Assembly (NCBI RefSeq): GCF_947179515.1
Contig: NC_067472.1
Coordinates: 102,211,158-102,275,157, forward strand
Source: Apodemus sylvaticus
Taxonomy: Eukaryota > Chordata > Mammalia > Rodentia > Muridae
DNA: 64,000 bases
Direction: 5' to 3'
Below the pieces are notes generated by a model. That model was not told the origin of the DNA. It was given only the letters and a program-made list of their open reading frames with translations, and ran no database searches. The translations under genes and the position numbers were made by a program. Below, piece after piece: positions 22,684-32,174 of this stretch (position 1 is its first letter; each line of letters starts with the position of its first letter).

Positions 22684-23369
22684 GTAAGTGAAGGAGCTTA
22701 AGGTTCTGTACCACGGTGAGAAAGTAGAAGAAAAAAAGCAAGCTAGTATCCTACCAACTTCCCTATCTTCAGTATTCATCTAATTCACTCAGTGTTAGCA
22801 AGAATTATAACTATATACCTATTCATTGACAAACCGTAGTTTATTCTATAGAAATGTCTAAATCTATGCTTGAGTTTAACATGGTAAGTTTTCCCACAAT
22901 CCCTCTGTTTTTAGGGATTTAGAGAATTCAGAAAATTTCATAAATAATAGAAGTGTAATAGACAAGCCTATTATATATTTTTCTCATATCATGTAAATGT
23001 GTTTGTTCTTTCTTGAACTTAACTATTTATTGTTAAAAGTTCTCACAGGATTGGCAGGACATGTAAAATAAAAGATTGGGTTTAGGAAAACATCAACTTT
23101 TTATGATTTTTATTTATTTTTATTAAACTAATAAAACTTATTTTAAAATATACAACTCAGTATTGACATATTTAAGTCATCAAAATAATTTATAATCATT
23201 AAATGGCTCTTAAATATACATATCTTCTGAAGCTAAAAGTGATATGCACTCAACCAGTTTTTAAAATCTATTTAGAAAATTAAACATGATAGAAGTAGAA
23301 AATAGTCTATTATGAAGTTCTCTATGAAAAGAAATTGTGACAAGTTCCTGATTAGTCAGAAACTGTTCC

Positions 23370-24010
23370 ATCTTCAAAGGAGAATACTCAGCATAACTGT
23401 GGTTTCATAGAATGAATTGGGAAATGTTCCTTCTGTTTCTGTTTTATGGAATAGTCTAAAGAGTAGAGGTATGAGTTCTTCTTTGAAGGTGTCATAGATT
23501 TCTACACTAAACCCGTCTGGTCCTGGGCTGTTTTTGATTAGAAGACTTTTAATGACTGCTTCTATTGCTTTAGGGGTTATGGGCCTGTTTAGATGGTTTA
23601 TTACATCCTGATTTAACTTTGGTATTTGGTACCTGTCTAAAAAATTGTACATTTCATCCAGATTTTCCAGTTGTGTTGAATATGGGATTTTGTAGTAGGA
23701 ACTTATGACTTTTTGAATTTCCTCAGTTTGTGTTGTTATGTCTCATTTTTCATTTCTGATTTTGTTAATTTTGATACTGTCTCCGTGCCCTCTGGTTAGT
23801 CTGGCTAAGGGTTCATCTATCCTGTTTGTTTCTCAAAGCTGCTGATTTTGTTGTTCCTTTTTTAGTTCTTTTTGTTTCTACTTGGTTGATTTCAGCCCTG
23901 AGTTTATTTGCCACCTTCTACTCCTCTTCAGGTGCATGTGTTTCCTTTTGTTCTAGACGTTCATGTGTGCTGTCAAGCTCATAGTGTTTGCTCTCTCCAG
24001 TTACTCTTTG
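23370..24010 (-). mobile_element. L1 ORF2 fragment (reverse transcriptase region)
   Basis: Minus-strand L1 with a 92-codon open remnant at 23374-23652, carrying the L1 RT landmark NSPGPDGFSVEIY. Both ends are truncated. It sits in the putative first intron of OR52A copy 1 and is absent from the matching intron of copy 2, so it came after the duplication or was lost there. Confidence 0.88.
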
Positions 24011-24524
24011 GAGGTACTCAGAGCTATAAGGGAAAACACCAAATTTTTAAAAGATGAATTTGAGTGGAACTTTAGAGAGGCTTTCAATAGAGACTACCTG
24101 AGACGCCAGAAGTTGAGTTATAGACCTGAAAGATGTTCCAGAAAAAATGAAAACAAAAACAAAAAATATCTAGCCTTTTTTAGAAAGACAGAATTCTTCG
24201 ATTCCGATACATTGTCTGTTTTTACTATAAATACAGGTGATATATAATATCTTCATTCTATGAATTTCACTTGGAAGTCCATAATGATGTACAAAAAACA
24301 GATAATAAGCAAAAAAAAAGAATTTTGGGGAGCAATGTTCTTGGGGCCGAGAAAAAGACACAAAGCAATTTTGGCTTCAATAATTCTAAATTTGTAAAGC
24401 AATGATAAATTTAGAACTTACTGGCTAATTTTTAAATCAAATTGGAAAGGAAGGCAAAATTAAGAGGAGCTGAGATAATAAAGAGAGGGTGATATACTAC
24501 TAACCTACTTTATATTATGTTTTG

Positions 24525-24621
24525 CTAACTAATTTCTCTTAAATTTAACACATCTAGTCTTAGCATGGAGCAGAAGTTGAAGCAGCAATACTGCAACAAA
24601 TTTCTACTGAGCTCACCATGA
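24525..24621 (+). promoter_or_regulatory. Acceptor and ATGA-overlapping uORF, OR52A copy 1
   Basis: A CTAAC branch-point-like site (24525-24529) and a pyrimidine tract precede AG at 24556-24557 (a second AG at 24562-24563). The retained 5' UTR holds a uORF at 24565-24621: 18 codons (MEQKLKQQYCNKFLLSSP) then TGA. The TGA overlaps the receptor start as ATGA, the spacing expected for termination-reinitiation. Copy 2 is identical here. Confidence 0.5.
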
Positions 24622-25565
24622 TCAAGTTCAATGGCTCAGTCTTCATGCCTTCTGTGCTAACACTAGTGGGGATCCCTGGCCTGGAGTCAGTGCAATGCTG
24701 GATTGGCATTCCATTCTGTATCATGTACATCACTGCTTTGATTGGGAACTCCCTAATTTTAGTTATAATCAAAAGTGAGAAGAGCCTCCACATACCCATG
24801 TATATTTTCTTGGCCATTTTGGCAGTCACAGACATTGCCCTTAGCACATGCATTCTTCCCAAAATGTTGGGCATCTTCTGGTTTCACATGCCATGGATTT
24901 CCTTTGATGCTTGCCTGCTGCAGATGGAACTCATCCACTCATTCCAGGCCACAGAATCAGGCATCCTCCTGGCCATGGCTCTGGATCGTTATGTGGCCAT
25001 CTGCAATCCCCTGAGACATGCTACTATCTTCTCTCCACAGCTTACAACTTGCCTCGGAGCTGGTGCATTACTCAGGGCTTTCCTTTTTGTATCCCCATCC
25101 ATACTACTCATCAAATGTCGTCTTAAGTACTACAGAACTACCGTTGTCTCCCACTCTTACTGTGAACACATGGCCATTGTGAAATTGGCAGCTCAAGATA
25201 TCAGGATCAACAAGATATGTGGTCTCCTTGTTGCCTTTTCCATCTTAGGGTTTGACATAGTCTTCATTACCTTCTCCTATGTGCGAATCTTCATCACCGT
25301 CTTCCAGCTGCCCCAGAAGGAGGCTCGACTCAAAGCCTTCAATACCTGCATTGCTCACATCTGTGTCTTCCTACAGTTCTACCTTCTGGCCTTCTTCTCT
25401 TTCTTCACACACAGGTTTGGAGCTCACATACCCACCTATGTGCATATCCTCCTGTCAGATCTTTACCTGTTAGTCCCACCTTTTCTGAATCCCATTGTCT
25501 ATGGTGTTAAAACTAAACAAATCCGTGACCAAGTCCTGAAAATAGTTATCTCCAAGAAACATTAG
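24618..25565 (+). CDS. Class I olfactory receptor, OR52A-type, copy 1
   Basis: Seven-transmembrane odorant receptor of 315 residues in one exon. Landmarks: N-glycosylation site NGS (5-7), GIPGLESVQCWIGIPFC (18-34, OR52A-like), PMYIF (60-64), Cys99, MALDRYVAIC with DRY 123-125, HSYCEHM (179-185), KAFNTC (239-244; most receptors have KALNTC), NPIVY (291-295) and KTKQIRDQ near the end. The start ATG (CTCACCATGA) has a good context, and the glycosylation site lies right behind it. It is nearly identical to the copy at 34846, except residues about 143-161 (TM4) and the last few residues. Confidence 0.96.
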   Translation: MIKFNGSVFMPSVLTLVGIPGLESVQCWIGIPFCIMYITALIGNSLILVIIKSEKSLHIPMYIFLAILAVTDIALSTCILPKMLGIFWFHMPWISFDACLLQMELIHSFQATESGILLAMALDRYVAICNPLRHATIFSPQLTTCLGAGALLRAFLFVSPSILLIKCRLKYYRTTVVSHSYCEHMAIVKLAAQDIRINKICGLLVAFSILGFDIVFITFSYVRIFITVFQLPQKEARLKAFNTCIAHICVFLQFYLLAFFSFFTHRFGAHIPTYVHILLSDLYLLVPPFLNPIVYGVKTKQIRDQVLKIVISKKH

Positions 25566-25638
25566 TGACTCCCTCTGTTGAAAAGTTGTGTGGTTTCTAA
25601 TGAACAACTTTAATGAGTTAAACTATTCATCTTCCTCA

Positions 25639-25644
25639 AATAAA
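25639..25644 (+). terminator. Poly(A) signal of OR52A copy 1
   Basis: AATAAA 74 nt after the stop codon. Confidence 0.6.
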
Positions 25645-25649
25645 AATAT

Positions 25650-27300
25650 ATGCTATAGCATGTGATTTCCAGATATTTTTAATGTATAGAGGTCTATGTT
25701 AAATATTATACAATCTTTTAAAATCACATATATTTGGGATAATTTACTGACCTTGTGATTGAAATTTATTATTCGTTTTGTATTTTGAGATGATGATGTA
25801 ATCGCATCGTTTCCCCCTTCCTTTCCTCACTCTCTGAGCTCCCTGACTTACCACTTCTTGCTCACTTTCAGATTCATGTCCTGTTTTTAAGTTTGAATCT
25901 GTCAATTTAAATTTTCCTATTCTTGGAACAGGTTGACTCACTAACAGTAAACTGCAGTCAACTGCACATGCTTCATGCAAACCCTAAAGACAATTTTTTA
26001 CATCAGAACCCTTGAATTTCCAATCCACCAAGCACCTGCAGTTTGGACTTTGTTCCATTTCCTGATGGTGTTGCTAATCTATAGTGTGATAAATTTCAAA
26101 TCATTTATCTTTTTACTACTTTATATGAATGTTTATCAATATAAAGGTAATGTATATCCAATGATGCATACAAATTTATTCGTTAATACCCCTAACTTAT
26201 AAAAGATACCATGCTATTTGTATAGGAATAATGGGAAAAAGAGATGGAATTAACATGTTCTTAATGACACTTTCATAAAAACAGAGACAATGTAGACTTA
26301 TGTAAATAATACCCTTGGAGCCACAAACATTAGTAAATTTTAATGAAATTTTAGTTTTAATTTATTTCACTAAAGTTTATAAAAGAAAAAGCAATTAAAT
26401 ATGGAGGCAGTATTTAAAAATTGCCTAATATCAGCATTTGAAGATTGTATGCTATCTGCTCTTCTGTCTGAGAAGTATAGTATTGCTCAGACACTGTTTA
26501 GAACACACGAAATATGTTTCCTGGTGTTAGTCAAAGGTATTTCATTGAGAAGTATCAAATCAAAAGCTAATTAAACACTGAAATAGTCCATATAGAGATG
26601 ACTTTACTTCATTATTTTAAGGTAAAAGAAAAATACAGACTTGAAAAAAGTAGTAGGAAGCCAGGCTGGAGAGGAAGGCCAACACAGAGAAAATATATAT
26701 AAAAGGCAGCTAGAAGGCTGCTATCTCACCATCCAATAAAATAAAATAAAATTATTGGAGGATAACGGAACAACTGGGAACAAGCAGTTGTTTAAAGTGA
26801 CATAATATGATCAAAATACATTGCATAAATTTCTCAAAAATAAATATTATTGAAATAATTGTACTTAATAATAGAATATTTTTTAAATAAAAGTAGTAAG
26901 AGTATATTTGGGATTAAGAGAGTAAACTGGTATGGACATGGGAAAGGGGTAAAGGGCAGAAAAGGTGCGGGTTATTGAAAACTAAGGATGTATAAAAAAA
27001 GACTTATGGAAAACCCTCAATGACTAAACTAATATGTAGCTGGACTTCGGCTATTTTGTGAGTTCTTCTTTCTTCCCTTCTACGCTCTTTTTACACTGTT
27101 TATCCCCCTAATGGTTGATAGGAGAAGAAAAATGGATAGAAAGGAAAGAGTGAAGTTATCATTAAAACTAATTAAGGGCAATGAGTTCCTTGATGCAAGT
27201 TTGATCTTTGTCACTGGGATATCTAATTTCTTCTTCTTATTTCTTCTTTGAGTGTGACTACTTAACAAACTTTGATCAAGGTCAAACAACAACCAGCTAA
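25650..27300. other. AT-rich intergenic, nothing recognised
   Basis: Short open frames only. An AAAT-rich run lies near 26735-26755. Confidence 0.5.
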
Positions 27301-27309
27301 CAACCCACA

Positions 27310-28700
27310 ACTTACCCCACCTCCTTGAACTCTAGCATTTATACACCCTCTGAAAAGTGTCCAGAATTCCAAACATCACACAATAGCAGAAACTACCACA
27401 CCCATACTAGAGCATTAGGAAAATCATAATCAGCTGCTGTGGACAATCTGAAGCAGCCCCATATCCCACACATGGGATTAAAATGAAAACATATTCATAT
27501 AACATTTCTGTGTTTTTTAAAGAAACCAAAATTCCAAAATTGTCACTACATTTCCCCTCTTCTGTTTTAAGCCATTGTGTTGTGTGTAGTGAGAAATTAT
27601 AAACAGAGACATTTATTCATGAAATAAGTGCTTTTTGGATCAATGGTTTTCAGACCTCTCCTGCCAAATTCTAAGCTTTTTCTGTTTTGATGGTATCCAC
27701 AATTTTTTCATTTTCTGTGGAAATATAAACAAATCTTTGACTCCAACATAAAACTTTTGCAGGCTTCCATTGTGATTTAGTGGATTATCAAAAGAGGGAG
27801 TATGAATTTTGGAGGGGAACATATGAGAGGAAAATGGAGAATTAGGGAAGTTGGAGGAAGTGAATTTGAAGGAATTCATTATATACATGCTTGAAATTCT
27901 CAAAAATAAGGAAAATTTAAAACAAAAATTATTCTCAGTTCCTGAGTACCAACGTGAATTTAACACAATTGACTATGTGTTATTCCCTGATTTCAAGGTC
28001 CCCAAAGACCACCAGAGACAACTAGAAGTCCAACTCACATGCAAAAGCAAAGAGTATTTATTCAAGCTCAAGCTTAGGCCCTGCACAGTGGAAGGTGTGG
28101 ATGGTACTAACCTGGTAGTCACCTTGCCTTTTATGGTAGCAGGGTGAGGGACATTCCAAATTGGCAGTTACATAATTGGTCGACATTTATTTGGTACACT
28201 TTATTGGCTAGTAATGATTTCAGCTTGGTTTGAGCAATGGTTGCTAGCTTAATCAATTTACTTTAGATATTAGGTACTTTCTCCTTAAGAACTGAGTGGT
28301 TCACAAATTGCATAACAAATGACGCCCATGAAGAAATATGGAGAGGTTCCTGATCCTGGAAGGGAGTGATCTAGCATGGGAAGGGAATATAAGGACACAG
28401 AAAAAGGAGGGGGGTGATTGGAGAAGGGATGGAGAGAAGAAGATTTATGGGACATATGGGGAGGAGGGATCCGGGAAAGGGGAAATCATTTGGAATGTAA
28501 ACAAAGAATATAGAAAATAAAAATATTAAAAAAAAAGAACTGAGTGGTTGTTGCTAGGAGTAGAGTGGATATTTGACCAAGGGAATTATGATTGTTAGCA
28601 GAGTGACATGGCTCTCAGAACAAGTTGGTATTTTTCCAGTAGCTGAGTTCATTCATAGGGCAAGCTAATCATAAAATGGAGTCTGAAAGCAAAATGGAGT
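27310..28700. mobile_element. Possible LTR-type repeat fragments
   Basis: Stretches such as CAAAGACCACCAGAGACAAC, AAGCAAAGAGTATTTATTCAAGCTCAAGCTT and AAAATGGAGTCTGAAAGCAAAATGGAG look like a decayed rodent LTR element. No coding remnant was identified and the limits are uncertain. An L1 end was inserted into it (28302-28534). Confidence 0.3.
28302..28534 (+). mobile_element. 5'-truncated L1 insertion with 15-bp target duplication
   Basis: The AAGAACTGAGTGGTT duplication at 28287-28301 recurs exactly at 28535-28549. Between them lie the G-rich L1 3' UTR end, GAATATAGAAAATAAAAATA and an A-tail. A clean target-primed insertion. Confidence 0.9.
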
Positions 28701-28719
28701 TTGTAATGTTAAACTGGGC

Positions 28720-29105
28720 TCTTAACTATGAGCAGGGCATCCGGATTTGTCTTCACACTGTTCTACATTTTCAAATTTTCTTGTATGATGTACCTTCAGA
28801 TATCATGTTCAAATTTTCTTCAAAAAAGAATAAATGTAAAATATTAAGCACACAGAGAAAGCATTATAGATGGGGAAGTCATCTGGATTCCACATTTTGG
28901 ATAACTAAAGCTTCAGATGCATAATTAACGGATTGCAGAATTTCTCTTTATCTTTCTGCCTCTCACTTATGTATACACTCATATATACATACACACATAG
29001 AGAGACACATACATGATACAATATTATTTAATAGAAAGTGGTAGACTTTAATTAAATTAAAGAATAGTTGAAAGCTGAAAAAACCCAAACATGTTTTAAA
29101 AATAA
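28720..29105. other. Intergenic, nothing recognised
   Basis: No gene or clear repeat. Confidence 0.4.
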
Positions 29106-29111
29106 AATTTA

Positions 29112-29440
29112 TTGGTGCTAAAGGGATGGACCAGATGTTAAGAGTTTGCTGCACAAACATGAAGACTTGGGGTTGTTCCAAGGCATCCATTTACATGCTC
29201 AGTGTTCTGTCTATAAATTTAGACTTGAAAGAAAGGTACAAAGTATCCCCAATTCAAACTGGAGAGCAAAATTAGCCATGCAACGGTGTTCTTGGTTTGA
29301 TTGAGAAGCTAAGCTTTAATATAGACATGGTAGAAGAACAATGAATGATGATTGGCTAAAGTCAGTTTCCTTTCTCCACACTCAATGCACACATGTGTAT
29401 GCACATCCACAAATTCTTTTAACACAAGAAAGAAATGAAT
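29112..29440 (+). mobile_element. B4/RSINE-like SINE, diverged
   Basis: AAAGGGATGGACCAGATGTTAAGAG resembles a tRNA-type SINE head, followed by a longer body that ends in a CACA-rich stretch and AACACAAGAAAG. Assignment is tentative. Confidence 0.45.
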
Positions 29441-29589
29441 GTACATAAATGCAATTAGGGTTTTTTTGCTTCTATGTTCCAAAGGCACAGCAGGGTTAGA
29501 TAAAGGAAAGAATTTGATCTAGACCCTCTTTTAGGCAACTAATTGTCTAAGTACTCAGCAATGCTCTTTCCCCTTTTTCTGTTTGACTT

Positions 29590-30930
29590 TTTAAAAATTT
29601 CTTTTACTTTTTTATAGTCCAGTCATTGCCCACCTCTTGGTCTACCCTCCCACACTTTCTCATCCCATTCTCCTCTCCTCTGTCTCCAAGAGGATGTTGT
29701 CCCCCCCCCACCCCCCTGCCCAGGCCTTCCAACTCCCTGGGGCCTCAAGTCTTTCAAGGGTTAGACACCTCTTCTCCCACCAAGGCCAGACCAGGCAATC
29801 CTCTGCTGGTCCAGGCAGGGGCATCTGACCAGCTAGTGTATGCTGCCTTATTGGTGGCTCAGCATCTGAGAGATCTCAGGGGTCTGTGTTAGTTGAGACT
29901 GCTGGTCTTCCTATGGAGTCACCCTCTTTCTCAGTTTCTTCAGCCTTTCTCTGATTCAAACACAGGGGTCCCCTGACTTCAGTCCAATAGTTGGGTATAC
30001 ATCTGTCTCAGTCAACTTCTTGTTGGGCCTCTCAGAGAACTGTCATGATAGGCTCCTGTCTGTAAGCACACCATAGCATCAGTAATAGTGTCAAGCCTTG
30101 GAGACTCCCCTTAACATAGATCCCAAGTTGGGCCAGTTACTGGACCTCCTTTCCCTCTGTCCCTTCTCCATTGTTGTCCCTGCAATTCTTTTAGACAATA
30201 AGAATCTGGTCAGAGCCGGGCGGTGGTGGTGCACGCCTTTAATCCCAGCACTTGGGAGGCAGAGGCAGGAGGATTTCTGAGTTCAAAGCCAGCCTGGTCT
30301 ACAGAGTAAGTTCCAGGACAGGTGGAATTACACAGAGAAACCCTGTCTTGAAAAAGAAAAAGAATCTGGGTCAGAATTTTTGTCTGTGGAATGGCAACCC
30401 CATCCCTCTACTTGATGCTCTGTCTTCTACTGGAGGTGGACTCTATAAGTTCCCTCTCCCGACTCTTGGACATTTCATCTAAGGTCCCATCCTTTGAGTC
30501 CTAAGAATTTCTCACCTCTCTGGTCTCTGGTACTTTCTAGACGCTTCCCCCCGCCCCCCAACTCCAAGCCCCAAGATGGCATATTTCCATTCTTTTCCTT
30601 GCTCTCAGGGCTTCTCCTGTGTCCTCTCCCATGCTTGATCATGTTTCCCATTTCGCTGTACCTCTCCTCGCCTACCATAGACCTTCCCTCCCTCCACCTC
30701 CAGTTATTGTTTCCTTCTCCCTCCCAAGTGAGATTGAAGCACCCTTACTTGGGCCCTTCTGCTTGTTAATTTTCTTGAGTTCTGTGGCTTGTATCCTAGG
30801 TATTTTGTATTTTTGGTTAATATCCACTTATCAGTGAGTACATACTATATATACATTTTGGGTCTGAGTTATCTCACTGAGTTATGGTATTTTTCTAGTT
30901 CCACTCATTTGCCTGCAAAACATTATGATA
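29590..30930 (-). mobile_element. Lx-type L1 3' UTR, split by a B1
   Basis: Pyrimidine-rich minus-strand L1 3' UTR: CAGTCCAGTCATT(G)CC, CTGTCTCCAAGAGGATGTT, CTCTCAGAGAACTGTCATG..TAGGCTCC and CACACCATAGCATCAGTAATAGTGTC. The same order occurs at 37775, 49435, 58475 and 62925, so one L1 lineage was inserted repeatedly on the same strand. A B1 splits it at 30215-30359. Confidence 0.8.
30215..30359 (+). mobile_element. Full-length B1 SINE with target duplication
   Basis: Starts GCCGGGCGGTGGTGGTGCAC and continues with CCAGCACTTGGGAGGCAGAG and an A-rich tail. The flanks are AAGAATCTGGTCAGA (30200-30214) and AAGAATCTGGGTCAGA (30360-30375), a near-perfect target-site duplication. The retained pol III A-box-like head indicates a fairly young copy. 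Confidence 0.95.
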
Positions 30931-30939
30931 ATGTCCTTA

Positions 30940-31345
30940 TTTTTTTTTTAAATTTTTAAAAATTTTTCTATATTCTTTGTTTACATTCCGAATGCTTTCC
31001 CCTTTTCCGGTTCCCCCTCCCCATTGGTCTCATAAGCCCTCTTCCCTCTGCTTATTTCCCAATCACATCCCCTCCCATTTCTCTATCCTGGTACTCTCCT
31101 AAGATGCTGGACCGACCAAGTCTTTTCAGAACCAGGGCCCTCTCCTTCCCTCTTCTTGGGTATCATTTGATATGCTAATCGTCACTTGTGAATTCAGAAT
31201 TCAGAGTCCTCATTCTTAATAGCCAAATAATATTCAATTAGTGTAAATGGACCACATTTTTTACATCCATTCTTCTGTTGTGGGACATCTGGTTTCTTTC
31301 CAGCTTCTGGCTATCACAGATAAGGCCACTAATGAACATAGTGAT
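30940..31345 (-). mobile_element. L1 3' end, second copy
   Basis: A fresh minus-strand L1 terminus (TTTCTATATTCTTTGTTTACATTC), then the complement of the G-rich block and ORF2-end sequence. It ends just before the putative promoter of OR52A copy 2. Confidence 0.8.
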
Positions 31346-31420
31346 GTCACAAATAATTGACAGGTTTCTACCATGGAGCCACCTGCCAGCTATGCTGTGC
31401 TCTCTTTTCACTCTTCAGAT

Positions 31421-31548
31421 TCTCCAGGGACTAGGAAACTCATTTCCACAGAGACACATTATGGTATAAAACACTAGTCCTTCCCTGACTGAATTACCAC
31501 AAAGTTCCTATTCATGAGCTCTGCGTACAACTCATTAAATGGCTCCAG
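31421..31548 (+). promoter_or_regulatory. Putative promoter and noncoding exon 1 of OR52A copy 2
   Basis: TCTCCAGGGA (31421-31430) is one base from the Olf1/EBF consensus TCCCNNGGGA. TATAAAA follows at 31465-31471, then about 55 bp ending in GGCTCCAG|GTAAGT (donor GT at 31549-31550). The layout matches 22555-22683 before copy 1. Joined to AG 34784-34785, it removes 3.2 kb. An EBF site next to a TATA box is typical of OR promoters. Confidence 0.55.
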
Positions 31549-31947
31549 GTAAGTCTATGGGCATAGGATTTTTGTACTATGAGTGGGAGGTACAGGGTTG
31601 TATCCTGGAAAAATGCATTTGATACACTGTGATGGTAGATGGATCAAATGCAGTTGATTGTTTCAGCTTTAGAAATATTTTCAGTGATAGGATTCTGTAT
31701 ACTTTGAAATCTTTCAGAAACTGTTAATAAAGTATGATATTACAAAATTAAAGCAGTATTTTTTGCAAACCAGAGGACCCTGACAGAGCAATATGAATGA
31801 GAGTGAAAAAATGAGTACAAAATTTAATTACATGGCTAAAATAGCTTTATTATACTTAGACCTGAGAAGAATTGTGAGAAATTATAGGGTCACCAGGGCC
31901 ACTAATTCTGCAAATATCTGCTATTTACTGATGCAGCAATGTGTTTT

Positions 31948-31984
31948 CTTTTTTGTTTTTCTTTTCTTTTCTTTTTTCTTTCTT

Positions 31985-32026
<42 letters not shown>

Positions 32027-32161
32027 AGATCGGGTTTTTCTGTATAGCCCTGGTTGTCCTGGAACTCACTTTGTAGACCAGGCTGGCCTCAAACTCAGAA
32101 ATCCGCCTGCCTCTGCCTCCCAAGTGCTGGGATTAAAAGCGTGCGCCACCACCGCCCGGCT
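31948..32161 (-). mobile_element. B1 SINE with long T/TTTC tail
   Basis: Minus-strand B1 (body about 32026-32160, ending CACCACCGCCCGGC). Its tail is a run of about 40 T plus TTTC repeats. The duplication AGCAATGTGTTTT is exact at 31935-31947 and 32162-32174. It lies in the putative first intron of OR52A copy 2. Confidence 0.95.
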
Positions 32162-32174
32162 AGCAATGTGTTTT

